64,000 bases of DNA from Limnanthes douglasii subsp. nivea (Eukaryota; Streptophyta; Magnoliopsida; Brassicales; Limnanthaceae): NCBI GenBank assembly GCA_036936605.1, contig JAUPFV010000002.1, forward strand, positions 246,843,305-246,907,304, read 5' to 3'. This document shows positions 48,401 through 60,175 of this stretch, in pieces. The position numbers and the translations under genes are program-made. The notes below the pieces were generated by a model. That model searched no databases. It worked only from the letters and a program-made list of their open reading frames with translations, and was not told where the DNA came from. Positions within the stretch are counted from its first letter, which is position 1. The number at the start of each line of letters is the position of its first letter.

Positions 48401-50127
48401 TTATTCAAGAAAATAAAAATTTATCTCCTCAAGAAGTGTAATGTTAAGAAATAATTCCATATAATAAGGGTCACTAGAGATAAGAAGAACACATGTCTTT
48501 GGATCGTATAATGTATATTCAAGAACATAAAGATTCATATAGTATAACAGTAAATGATTTGTCGTGTATCCGTAAATACATGAAAAATTCTGATTCTCGG
48601 GTGTGGATCAATGCTATGAATAAAGATTATAAGTCAATGCACGATAACACAATTTAAGAGCTTGTCCCATTAAATTAATAAGTCAAGTTGATTGGTCGTA
48701 AGTAAGTTTACAAAACCAAACAAGATTCAAAGGCTAATATAAAGATACATAAATATGAATTATGATAATAAGTTATACTTAGCTTAAATTAATTGACTTT
48801 ATAAATAATTTCTTGTTAGTTTCATGACGGACTCTTTTAGAAAAATTATGACACTAGTTGTACACTTTGACTTAAAAATTCATCAAATGGATGTTAAAAG
48901 TGCTTTTATTGATAGTGACATTGAGAAATTTCTTTCTATGGTTCTCTAATAGGCTTCTCAATAGTGATACAATTATTTCATTGAGGTAATTGTCTCTTTG
49001 GTTTTGAGATGAATTGGGTTAAAAACTGTGTGTATCAAAGGTTTGGTGAGAATAAGTTTATACTTTTAGTGTTGTATGTTAATGACATACTACTTGACAC
49101 AAACAATAAAGATTTATTACATAGTACTAAGAGGTCTATGTTAAAAAATAATTAATATGAAAGACTTTAGTGATACGACTTTTATATTAAGAATCCAAAT
49201 TAAATGAGATCATTGTCGTGAAATTCTAGGATTATCACAAAACATGTATGTATAAAGAGTATGCTATAATGTTAGAAAATAGTAAATACGAACCTTTGAA
49301 TACATTTATTAAAAAAGAATACATATTAACTATAACTTAATGTCCAAATATAAACTTTAAGATTAAGGAAATGCAAAAAATTGCATATGATTTAGTAGTC
49401 ATAAGTCTTATTTATACTCAAGTTTTTACTAGGCCGAACATTATCTTTATTGTTAGGCTTGTTGGACTTGTATGTAAATAATCCAGAGATGACCCAATAT
49501 GAAACGGTAAAAAATGATTCTCTCGTATAAACAACAAACAAATGACTCATGATGACATATATGAAGTTGGATAGTCTTGAGATCATTGGGTATTCCGATT
49601 CAGATTTTTGGTAGGCTGTGTGGACACATTTAGTAAACAAATTTCTATTAGTTGAGGTACAAAAGTATGGAAAAGTTGAAAGTAACAATAGTTGCGTCAT
49701 TTACTATGACAGTGGAATAAAAAAAATACTCTAAGACTATCATGTGAAAATAATTTATAATTAATTAGCTGAAGATTGATTAAGTGAAAACATATATATA
49801 TATATATATCAAGTTTATGTCTATTAAAGAGAGTGTATAGAGTTTTCAAATTAGTATCAAACACATTGGTACAAACTTCATGGTAATAGATGATCTTACT
49901 AAAGTAATACTACCTTTAGTTTTTTAGGAACGCATCATTAAGACGAGTGTTGTTGATTTAAAGATTATTGATTTCAATGGGATTTTTTGAATAGATCCCG
50001 AGAACTATCGGGTACTAGGTTGCATAAACTTCATTTTATTTCAAATACATATATAAAATGCTAATTTATGTTTTTTGACAGCTCCAACTCATTAAGTAGA
50101 TCTCCATATAAGTGCGACCAGTTAAGA

Positions 50128-50158
<31 letters not shown>

Positions 50159-50392
50159 CAGTTTTTATAGTATTTTTATACAACAAACCATAATGAATCC
50201 ATGTAATTGTTTGATGGCGATAATGTGATTAATTTTGCATATGTGTTCTCATATTACACTGAAAATTTATTTAGTCTTTTATCGTTCATCGTCATGTATG
50301 CATTTGTTCAGTTTATATATGACAATATATGATAGGATATCCTTTATGTAAATAAGTAATTTTGGTAGCATATGATGATCCAAATGGGAGAT

Positions 50393-50948
50393 TGTTCGAA
50401 TTTCGAGATGTGTCCACATTTAATGATGTATTTGGTTATTATTAATAGGAAATTCAATTAATGAGTAATTGCATAAATGAAATTATTGGGAGGTGGATTA
50501 ATAAATGCAACAAATTATTGAGTTAATTATGTAGATACCACGTTAAATTTGGGTTTTGTAAAATATTGAACCCGAATATTGACAATTAAGACTAAATATA
50601 AGTTGTGGACTAATTCAGGAGAAAACAGTTAATCAAGTAATGTTCTGCGACCATAGTACAAAGTATAAGGGTATGAGTGTAATTGGACTTAAGTTCATAT
50701 CTATAAATTCACTTTTATACATAAAGGTATAATCAATTGATTATTCATGCGATTATTAGAACCTAAATCAAATCCAGTCGCACTACTGGTTATAAAGATT
50801 GATTATCTCTTTCTTTTATTATTATCTTTTTTATTTCTTGCTTCAATATACAAGATCCACATTCTCTAACAACGATACAATATTGGGAGATCATAAGAAG
50901 AGGTGACAAGACAAAGAAAGCGGTGAAGAACCCTCATAAAAGAAACGA

Positions 50949-50998
<50 letters not shown>

Positions 50999-51090
50999 TC
51001 TAAGTGTCTATTTTACTTTTTAGTGATTCATCTATCTAAATAAGATTGATTATTGAATTCTAAGTGTTTAATTGATTCAAATATACAACA
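50393..51090 (+). repeat. 3' LTR of copia element
   Basis: 698 bases from TGTTCGAA to TACAACA (TG...CA ends), preceded by the polypurine-like AAATGGGAGAT. Holds a TA microsatellite at 50950-50995 that is absent from the 5' LTR, so the TA run expanded after insertion. Confidence 0.8.
50950..50995. repeat. (TA)n microsatellite in the copia 3' LTR
   Basis: TA run of about 46 bases. Shorter ones lie at 49790-49810, 50131-50155, 17383-17403 and 61751-61777. Confidence 0.95.
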
Positions 51091-53300
51091 CTCCAATGTT
51101 AAAATATATAATATATGTAAGGTACCTAGATTATAAATGTCTCACCATATTAAATACAGAGTATGCAGGTCTGTTGTTACAATCCCACTTGATGAATAAT
51201 CGATATTTGGAATTGGACTTACGGATAATAATAATAATAATAAATATGTTATTATTAGGTCTCGTGGAAGTACTGAAATGTATATACTAGTTATATTAAG
51301 TTTATCTTGAAGGAGGAACCATTTGTCTAACACTTTAATAGCCTAAAAAATTATTATGGTCCTTTATAATAGCTAGAATATCGGAGTATAGTTAGGATTA
51401 AAACCCATATGCTATTTAAGTAAAAAAGAGAAATATTGGAATATTAAATAAAATAGGTTAAATTGAAGAAAATATGAGCAATTAGTGAATTACATTCATT
51501 AACTCCCTAATATAGTCTATCACAAACATATGACTAAATATGTTGTTTCTAGTTTTGTCATCTCTCGTCTTTCTCGTAGCTTATCTTTACAGGTTTCTCC
51601 CAACGACTTGATCAATGCTGTTGTTTCTTATCATTTGGGAACAACAGTATAATGAGAAACTATCCTAATCATGGGAAGACTATCACTTATCCGCCTTCAT
51701 CAATCGAAAAACCACTTTCGTTGCTATAGCTAGTTGCATGACTTTGAAGATGCAAAGTAGTAAGTGTTATATTTTATCTTCTATATCTATATGTATATAT
51801 GATCAGTTAGAATCTTGGAAAGATCAAAGGTTTCTAACCTTTATGATTAATGTATTGAAATAAACTATTGGTATAAAAAAAATTGTTTAATATGTGTATG
51901 CAGATTTAACCTTCAGTTGACTCTCGTAATAATATGATTTGAAAATCGATTCAATTTAGGAGAGAAACCCAATTTATTTTATGAATTTCTGAAACATAAA
52001 ACATGTTTAGGTGATGTGGAACGTAGAATTACATGTGAAGATTTAATGGTGTGATTTAGGGCACATAATGAGATATTTATTGCATGTTTTTTCAATTGTA
52101 TGATAGATGTTTTGGACATTCTAGACAAAATCCTAATTCACATATTTTGTTAATTTTTATAATCGTAAAATTTCGGCACAATCAAGGGGGAGATGACCGA
52201 AAAATAAACTTCACCATGTTGTTTACCTAGGAAACTTTTAGACTTCATCGCGACGAAGCCAAAACTCTCTGCGGGGAAGGGATTAAAGACCATTCTCCAT
52301 GTGATTGCTACATTAAACCCCATTTAGTATATAAGAAACCAATTCACATTTTGAGTATTGTAGATTATGTATGTATGCACGTGTATAACATGTTTAGTGT
52401 ATGAATGTCTCTGTGTTATAAGCTTCTCAATTTGTCTTTATATAATGTTTATAGAAAGTATATTTAGAATGGATGTTTCAGATATTATATGTATGCCATA
52501 TTGGGTTTTGTGCTATATGTGTAAGGGTTTATAATTATGTAACCTCATTATGCATGCACTCGGAAATAACTAGTGATAATTAATATATGACATTCGGGAT
52601 GGAATATGATTACCCATTATCGTTGGCATTTATACTTTGGGATGCACAAGGTGATGTCCCAGCATGCCCATAGATTGTTAGTTTTAGGTTATAGAGTTCG
52701 ATTAAAATTTATAACTCTTCGGATATCTTAGCAGTTTATGAGATAGTTTATATCCCAGAATTGTTCAGATGCTCATAGAGTATTGGAATACAGAGCATAA
52801 GGTATGATATGTTAAGAAAGACATTCAATATCGCCTGATTCATTACAATGTGATTATTTTACATGCTCATTCTTTGGTTGTCGGACCTAGTATCCCACAT
52901 GCGTTGGAAATGGCAGGCGAGTCATGAAAAGAAAGAAGTTTGGGACCTCAAAGCTTAAGAAACTATTATTGTAAGTATAAGTTAGACTCAATGAAAGACT
53001 ACCTCACATAATTATGGATAGTGAGCACATGTTACATGATTCTTTGTTGTGTTCACACACACCATAGTCATGCATAACTAGTTTTTTCAGTGTTGAATGG
53101 TTCATTTAGTATACCATGAATTAGTCAAAGTCGGCCTCAATGGAAGACTTGGCTGATTCTAGATAAAGGTTACAACCAACATTTTCTACCTTAAAGTACT
53201 GACTCTAAAAGTAATGTATAGCATGGTGGAGCCATCTATCTCCACTAAAGATTACGACGAATGTAATACATATGAATTACTAATCAAAACTATAAACCTG
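51091..53300. other. spacer or leader of the following copia relic
   Basis: No coding region recognised. 51228-51243 is a short AAT repeat. 52140-52960 is less AT-rich and might be LTR or leader of the copia relic that starts near 53317, but no repeat partner for it was found after 58880. Confidence 0.4.
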
Positions 53301-55129
53301 ATAAAATTCAGTATGCGTGTTTAAGTATATTTGGTATAATTCAAAACTTGTTTCACTAATTCAGTATTTCTTCTTTGATTGTTCATCTAATGACTCCCAA
53401 CTAATAAACTCACTTCAGGTCCTCGTTCTATCTTTAGTAAAATTTAAGGAGTGTAAAAGAGAAATCTTACTCCCATTACGACTCAATAATATTGATTATT
53501 GGCTTATAGTGGACCAACCTCCCGTTGTTACAGATACGAGAAATCTTGAGGAAATGATGCACTATACACTGTTTGAATGTTTGAATCGCCTCATTAGATA
53601 TGTCTTATTGAATAGAGTTTTATGTGTGTTCTTAAGTTTTGAGACCATTGACATGACGCTGGCTAAGAATATATTTTCCCATTTAGAGAGGAGATTTGTT
53701 AAGTCTCCATATGTTGAAATCGAAATCCTAATTGGAAAAATCAACACTACAAAATATAGGGGAAAATCTCAAATATTCATGAAAAAATTAAGGGTATTTG
53801 ATGTAGAGCTCCCTAAGCCAGTCGTGGTGTTTGACATTTATATATCTTCCTTTTAATTTGATTTTACTAGAGACAATATATGATTTCGTAGAGAAGAGGT
53901 AAGACAAGACCACTTTTATTAAAAATTTAGCAAATGAGGAAGAGAAACATCCGCAAGAGAATTTTTGCACGAGCGTTCCTCATAAAACAGACCACTTTTA
54001 ATTTACTGGTTTTTTTTCATTATTGGACATATCTAGTTATACTTGTTCGTTTGGAAATGAAAAATTATAACTCTATCATGAAAAATATTTAATAGGTTCA
54101 AGTGTTCTTAATCGTAATGATAATTTGTATAGGATAAATAATATCATTAATTACCCAATTGCAATTAATACAACTCATGTAATAGATTTTATTCAGCCTA
54201 TCTCTCTAGAACATAATATAAAAGCTTAATGTTGAAGGTTTATTAGGTCCATTTGACTACACCGATTTAGATAAATACATAATATGTATCAAATGAAAAC
54301 ATACCAAACATAGAAGGTTTGAATTCTATATGCCAAAGATGTCTTGAAGTTAATCTATACAAATGTTTGTGGCTCATTCCATACAACATCATTGAATGGC
54401 TAAAAATACTCCATATATTTCATAGACAACTTTTCACGATATGACTATTTATATTTTTTTCATAAGAAATCAGAATCCATTGACATTTTTCAATTTTTTT
54501 AAGGTCGAAGTTTAATTACAAACGAGAAAACTAATTAAAGCCATCAGATCCAATCGTGGTGCTGAATACTATAGAAGGTATGATGGATCTGGGAATAACG
54601 TCATGACCCATTTGTTTTACCTTCAGAAGTGTGGGATTGTCCCTCAATACACCATGCCAAGTTTGACCACTATGAATGATGTATTTGAGCGACTAAATCA
54701 CATATTAATGGATATAATTAAGAGTATGATTATACATATATCGGCTTTAAACAGTGATTTGTCCCTCGACTATCGCGTTTGGTGGCAGATAGTCCCTGGA
54801 CTTTCAAATGTCCGTTGGCAGTCCCTGGACTATCGCGTTTGGATAAAGTTAGTCCAGAGGATCCTCTGATCCACCAGATGCTGCCACCTGTCTCCATACT
54901 CCTCAGTTTTTTGTGTCACCAGTAGTCCTTTGACTTTAGGTCAAACCCTAAACTTAGTCCGAGACATTAAATGACCCACCTACCCCTTCAATTTCCAGCT
55001 TGGCATTTAAAATTAAATCAATTTGTCCATGTGGCATTATTATGCATACGTGTAATATTTTTCCCCAAATTCATTTATAACAATATCAATCGGTGCGTTA
55101 CATTGTTACATTTTTTGTTTTAATTAATT

Positions 55130-55838
55130 TAGTTTAATTTATTATAATAATTAAACGAAATCTAACCCTAGATTTTCTGCAAACCTGAACAGACTTCACT
55201 CTTTTCGAATTCCAATCCCTCGACTTTCTCATCTCCTCTCTCCCTTGTTCTACAGCAAATCCCCAAATCAAACCCTAATCTAAACCCTAAATCTATACTC
55301 AAATCGAAACACAAACCCTAAATGTTCTTTTTTTGTATGAAAAATATCAATTGAGTTTGATTTTTTTTGTTTTATGTATCAGTGATTTGTCAGAATGGAA
55401 TCACATGTTAACGGAGTTGCTTCTTCATCAAAGACTCAAAATTTAACAGCTTTAGGCAAACAACCTTTTTCCAGTAATGAAGTTGCTTCTTCATCAAAGC
55501 CCCATATATCAACCTCTATAGTAGGCAAACAACCTCTTTCGAAACACGGGACTCCTCGTCCTTCTCGAACTCAATCGCCACAGTCCAGAGGAGGGCCATC
55601 TTCTTCCTCAACCTCAGTATCCTTTCATAGGAGTCATAATAAAATCTTATTTTCTTTGTTCCTACCAGATTTGGTTACAAAGTTTTTGAAGAACGCAAAC
55701 AAAAGTATATTTTTATTTTCTTCAGTGAAAGAAAAACAGGAACCAAAAGTCAAGGTAGTCTTTTTCTTTGTCTTCTTCTCGGATTCGGAATCGGTTTTGT
55801 TTTTTTTCTTTTACTTTACTCTCTCTATCTTTTTCTAA
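55130..55838 (+). pseudogene. captured 5' end of a plant gene (unknown)
   Basis: Cargo of the Pack-MULE. 55155-55325 looks like a plant 5' UTR with several AAACCCTAA (telo-box-like) motifs. An intron-like T-rich stretch ends at TTTTATGTATCAG (55382). ATG 55395 follows and opens 147 codons. The first 85 or so are Ser/Pro/Thr-rich with two related blocks (VASSSK...GKQPFS and VASSSK...VGKQPLS). The later part is Phe-rich and probably intron read through. Source gene not recognised. Expression is possible since the promoter-proximal part was taken too. Confidence 0.55.
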
Positions 55839-56282
55839 GATAGAAAGTTTCTAGGTTTTACTGAAAAACCGATTTTTTAGTTATGTTTGTGAACCCTTTT
55901 TAATGGTGGATAGTTTTGTGGGTTTGAATCTTCTTTTGATTTCATTTGATTTTCCTCTTTTCTAAGTTTTTTTAGTTCTTAAAATTACAAGCTTGAAACC
56001 TGTGATTTCTTAAGACATATTGACTAGAGAAAGAGATTGATTTGAAGCTGGGAAGTGGCGAAGTGAGTAACTCGTGTGATTTTGTCGAAAGAAGAAAGAC
56101 AAGTATCTATAGGGAAAGCACGGGAAGTGATGTTAGTGAAGAGAGCTATTCCGGTAGTTTTTTTTAAAATACTAATATAAAAAAAATTAAAAAAATTGAA
56201 ACATTGATCCCAGAAATTAGAAATCAAGTATCTGTTCATGAACCATATAATAAAAAATATAAATAAAAACAAAGCAACGCAA

Positions 56283-56957
56283 TCAAATCATCGGTTTCTC
56301 CAAAAGAGCCGAAAAGCACAACCTGTTCTCGTTATGTTCAGCATAAGACCTAATTTTCTTGAAACCAACACGACCCATCATCGGAAAATAAGTTCCGTCC
56401 AGTTGTGTTCCGATACAATCAAAACGTTCGATCCACAAAAGTCCACCCGGCTTCAACGCTTTAAACACATTACACAACACAAACTCAAGCATATCATCCG
56501 GAATCGAATCGCTTAGTACACCCATAGAATGAACTATATCCCATTTATTCGGTAAGTACTGAGCATCATCGAAAACATCACTCTGCACTACTATACTCAC
56601 GTTTCGCTCTCTCATTCTCCCAACAAAACTACCCGTCCCAACTCCGAGTTCGAGTCCTACACGTATACTCTCTTTAGGTTTTGTCTCGATAACTTGGTCG
56701 ATTCCGAAATCAATCTCATTATCAAACTTGTTGATCTCGTTACCGGAGATCTTGTAATCTCGAGTTAAGTCGATGAGGAGTGCCTGTACAAGCATGTTTG
56801 TGGAGTTGAGAGATAGCTGCAGCTTCGAAACAATGAAGCGATTTTCAACAAGATTGTTTGAGAGACCGATGAGAACATAAAGTGAAACAAGGTAAGTTGA
56901 TAAAACAAGAAGTGTAATGGCGGTCTTGTGGTTCCATAGCCGGTTTTGATCCTCAGT
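56283..56957 (-). pseudogene. captured SAM-dependent methyltransferase gene fragment
   Basis: Minus-strand cargo of the Pack-MULE, related to the plant family of methyltransferase-like proteins such as Arabidopsis At1g29790. It has a membrane segment (ITLLVLSTYLVSLYVLIGLS, about 56915-56856), then IRVGLELGVGTGSFVGRMRE, the SAM-binding motif I, HSMGVLSDSIPDDMLEF, LKPGGLLWIERFD, and an ending SALLEKPMI. Open from the membrane segment to the stop, but no ATG upstream of the segment; the first in-frame ATG is 56795. About 25 residues after motif I seem missing relative to the family (junction near VVQSDV). The 3' end looks natural. Confidence 0.8.
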
Positions 56958-58880
56958 AGTTTAAACTAGGTGATTATGTAGAAATTCCTCGATTCTGAGT
57001 TCTCTTAAAAAAATAATAAATAAATAAATAAATTAGGTGATTAAATGACACGTAGGATTCATTTAATAAGTGCCACGTAAGAAAAATTTGCCATCTCACC
57101 AACAGGGCTGCCAACAAGGATTTTGGTCAAAGGGCAAAATCATACCTAAAGTCAAGGGACTAATGGTGACACAAAAAACTGAGGAGGATGGGGACATGTG
57201 GCAGCATCTGGTGGATCAGTAGATCCTCTGGACTAACTTTATCCAAACGCGATAGTCCAGGGACTGCCAACAGACATTTGAAAGTCCAGAGACTATCTGC
57301 CACCAAACGCGATAGTCAAGGGACGACTCACTGTTCAAAGCCTACATATATCACTACCATATTGACTATAGGGGAAGCTCACAAATGTGCATCATACATA
57401 CTTAATAAGGTACCTACTTTGATAACAAATAAAATACCACGTGATTTATTCACAGGGCTCGAACCTAGCTATAACAAATTTCTTGTATGAGGATGTCCAA
57501 CAGAATCAGAGCCTTATAGGCCTAGTGAATAGAATCTGGAATCCAAAATAACTAGTTGTAATTTCATATGATACCATTACCACTCTAGGGGTTATAAATT
57601 TTACTCTCACATTAGTTGTTTAATTTTTTAGATAGGAATTATAATATTCTTGCATGATGCAAATTATGAGGGGGAGGATTCAGAGAACAACACTATTTCT
57701 AAAGAAGATTTGTAACAAATTTATTTAGTATACCACATTGATGGTTTGATTATAATTATCATATCGGTCATCAACATTATGTATGTGAGTTCATTTCATC
57801 TTACTGATGTTGTACTTCCATCTCAAGTAGAGAATGAAGATGTTGTTTCTAATAAGTAAATTCAGCAACTTTTAAAAATAGAACAACATAATGAACCAAT
57901 ATTGTGTAGATCCGCTATAGAGAGATTGTCCTATCTTTGGATTATGAAGAAATTTTTAATGAATATGAAGGAACTTTGACCAATCACCTTTTCGGATGTT
58001 ATGAAGAGTTCAAAATCTTAATTATGGATTGAAGAAATGAATGAAGAGTAAAAATCAATGCAAGATAATTTAGTTTGGGATATTGCCGCTTTATGTGAAT
58101 GGAAGAGAGTATTTGGTTTCAAATGGTTGTTTAAAATCAAATGTGATGCTTTAGAGAAATGGAAATATACAAAGCTCGTCTTGTAGAGAAACGATACACT
58201 TATATTGAAGGGATTGACTATAATGAGACTTTTTTTTTCCAGTATGATCAATTGACTCATTTTGGATAATCATGGCTCTTGTTGCTCATTTTGACCTTGA
58301 GCTTCATCATATGGATGTTAAGATAATGTTCATTGGTGTAGAAATTAATGAAATAATTTACGTGAAGAAAACTGAAAACTTTGTGTTTGGAGACCCAAAG
58401 TTGTAGGGAAATACATATATGCTCAAGCAAATGTCTCGTTAATGGTACCACAAATTCCTAGGAATTATCACTCGGTTTTGGGGTGAACCTTGTCGAATAT
58501 TATATATATCACAATATCTAGTGAGAGTAAAATGCTATATTTGGTATTGTATGTACATGACATACTCATATTCACCAACCAACTAGGTTTATTCCATGCT
58601 ACTAAGAAATTAATGTCAAAGAAATTTGATAAAAATGACTTTAATGAATCTCCGTACCTGTCGAGGATCCGTATAGTAAGGAGCCACCCCATAGGCACCT
58701 TGGGCCTCTCATAAGAGCCATAAAGTGAAAGCATGATAAGTCGATATAGATGAACAACAACAAACCAATAAATACCGCTATAATGAAAGTTGATAAGTTC
58801 TCCCTCCATTAATACCTTAAAACAGATTCAGAAATTTAGTTCATCCAAACAATACCATATGCAAGTAATTGCATATAAGA

Positions 58881-59064
58881 AATACAAAAAGATAAAATTC
58901 TAGTAAAAGATAGAATAAATTAATTCTTTATATATTTTACGACATTATTTGTCCTATAAAAAAAGAAGAAGAGATTTTTAGAGTTTTATATCATCAATGA
59001 GTTTTTTGAATTCTAAATCGAATTTTGATCAAACTATTATCTTGACAACGATAATTTTAGAGAC

Positions 59065-59124
<60 letters not shown>

Positions 59125-59264
59125 GGATATTGTGAAAATAAGAAAAATAGTGATTCACATGGGAATTTGGGTAGCCTTTATTTTTAGAGTTTTATCATTT
59201 AAGATTCATTCAAAAAATCATGGGTACTTTATCCAAAAATATACAAAACTAAATTAAATATCGA
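58881..59264. other. spacer with (TA)n microsatellite
   Basis: No gene. 59066-59123 is a TA run of about 58 bases. The 59-kb open frame across it is simply the translated run. Confidence 0.7.
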
Positions 59265-60175
59265 CCTAATACCTTAACAATCAAATATACCTACCTCATA
59301 CACAAATATTATACTTAACTCTTACCTAATATCTAATTTTTTTCATAATATCTAAAATATCCATACTTCATCAATGCTATATATCTCTCTCTCTATGTTT
59401 TTTAAAGTCTATATTTTTCAAACCGTAATTTGGAAAAAAACCATGTAAGTATCATTGACTTTATTTTTTTAACACGAACAAAACTTGATATATAAATGAC
59501 ATTTTTTTCGAGACCTAGTTACGTTGGTCTCGCACTTTATTTTTTCTGGTCTCGCATCTCACACTCTATTTGCCATGGTCTTGCATCTCGCATCTTGCGC
59601 TTAGGTAAAATACAAAACCAAATTTCAACCGAGTCTCGCATTATATTGGACCTTGGTCTCGCACTCAATTTAACCATGGTCTTGCACTTAGCTTTATGGC
59701 TTAAGCGTATGATTAAATTTAAGTGCTAGGTCAGGTTTAAATTTGATTATTTTTTAAGTGCGAGACCAGTGTTAAATTAAAGTGGAAGACCAGGGTTAAA
59801 TTTACGTGCGAGATCGGGATTAAAGTTGTGCGAGTATATAAGACCGGAGGCAAAACGAAGTCCGAGAGGCTATATAAGAAAAAACGTAGTGCGAGCCTAG
59901 CCTAATTGGGTATGACAACAATGTTTTTTTTCAAAATATCATCTATGGATCTAGTAATGTTTATTTTTGAAAAACAAAATTAATAGTATTTTTTTTCGAG
60001 CTACTGTTTCAAAACTACGAACTTTAAAAAAGTAAGAAAGATGAGGTTTGGTTCAAAGAAAGACAATAAGTTTATCTTTGGTTTTTCTACTTGGTTTAGA
60101 AATATATTTTGTACTAGTTGGTAATGAGAAAATTGATTGGGTAGCAATAAATAACTCACCCAAAAATCAATTAAT
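59265..60175 (+). mobile_element. foldback-like element with ggtctcgca repeats (copy 2 of first unit)
   Basis: Left part CTAATACC...TATCTAATTTTTTTC, module M (59410-59500), repeats GGTCTCGCA(C/T)TT on the plus strand (59529-59700), the same repeat inverted (GTGCGAGACCAG, ACGTGCGAGATCGG, 59757-59900), inverted module M (59930-60015) and a right end that reads GGGTGAGTTATTTATTGC on the minus strand. Shorter than 39100-40465 but the same order. No coding sequence. Confidence 0.7.

Larger units (their letters stand above)
44739..51090 (+). mobile_element. Ty1-copia LTR retrotransposon, decayed, 6.35 kb
   Basis: Two diverged LTRs (about 44739-45430 and 50393-51090) surround plus-strand relics. 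Gag-like start at about 46189 (MTKFVKLRY). Integrase tail NQNKLDT-KFTCCFIGYSEYSSG (about 48019-48090). RT with IHQMDVKSAFIDSDIEKF (about 48880-48935) and VLYVNDILLDTNNKDLLH (about 49068-49125). RNase H-like LEIIGYSDSDFW (about 49574-49610). AATGGGAGAT before the 3' LTR is the polypurine tract. No primer-binding site or target duplication could be recognised. Very many stops: old. Confidence 0.85.
54743..57342. mobile_element. Pack-MULE (non-autonomous Mutator-like element), 2.6 kb
   Basis: Terminal inverted repeats of 199 bases, 54743-54941 and 57144-57342, differ at only a few positions. They contain two copies of a GGACTATCGCGTTTGG motif. A perfect 10-bp duplication TACATATATC flanks it (54733-54742 and 57343-57352); 9-10 bp is diagnostic of Mutator-like elements. 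There is no transposase. The cargo is fragments of two ordinary plant genes, facing each other. Removing the element restores the copia integrase frame through the junction. The good TIR match and exact duplication make it one of the youngest insertions here. Confidence 0.92.
53317..58880 (+). mobile_element. Ty1-copia relic, split by a Pack-MULE
   Basis: Plus strand. Gag-like ORF 53317-53856 (UBN2-type: MTLAKNIFSHLERRF...IGKINTTKYRG...IFMKKLRVFDVELPKP). Integrase IRSNRGAEYY...GIVPQYTMPSLTTMNDVFERLN (54545-54740), interrupted at 54742 and resumed at 57353 (HKCASYILNKVPTLITNKIP, about 57379-57440). RT LHHMDVKIMFIGVEINEIIYV (about 58303-58365) and MLYLVLYVHDILIFTN (58531-58578). RT/RNase H junction to about 58880, where it stops. 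LTRs not identified. Confidence 0.85.

Noticed and set aside
42186..51090. One large copia element running from the minus-strand fragment through the plus-strand LTRs
   Set aside because: The pol pieces at 42-44 kb and 46-50 kb are on opposite strands, and the LTR pair encloses only the latter. Two separate elements fit better.
51072..51333. Overlapping small open frames on both strands
   Set aside because: AT-rich with an AAT microsatellite, no recognisable motif, and located at the LTR edge.
54603..54869. 88-codon open reading frame
   Set aside because: First part is copia integrase. It runs by chance into the Pack-MULE terminal repeat at 54743.
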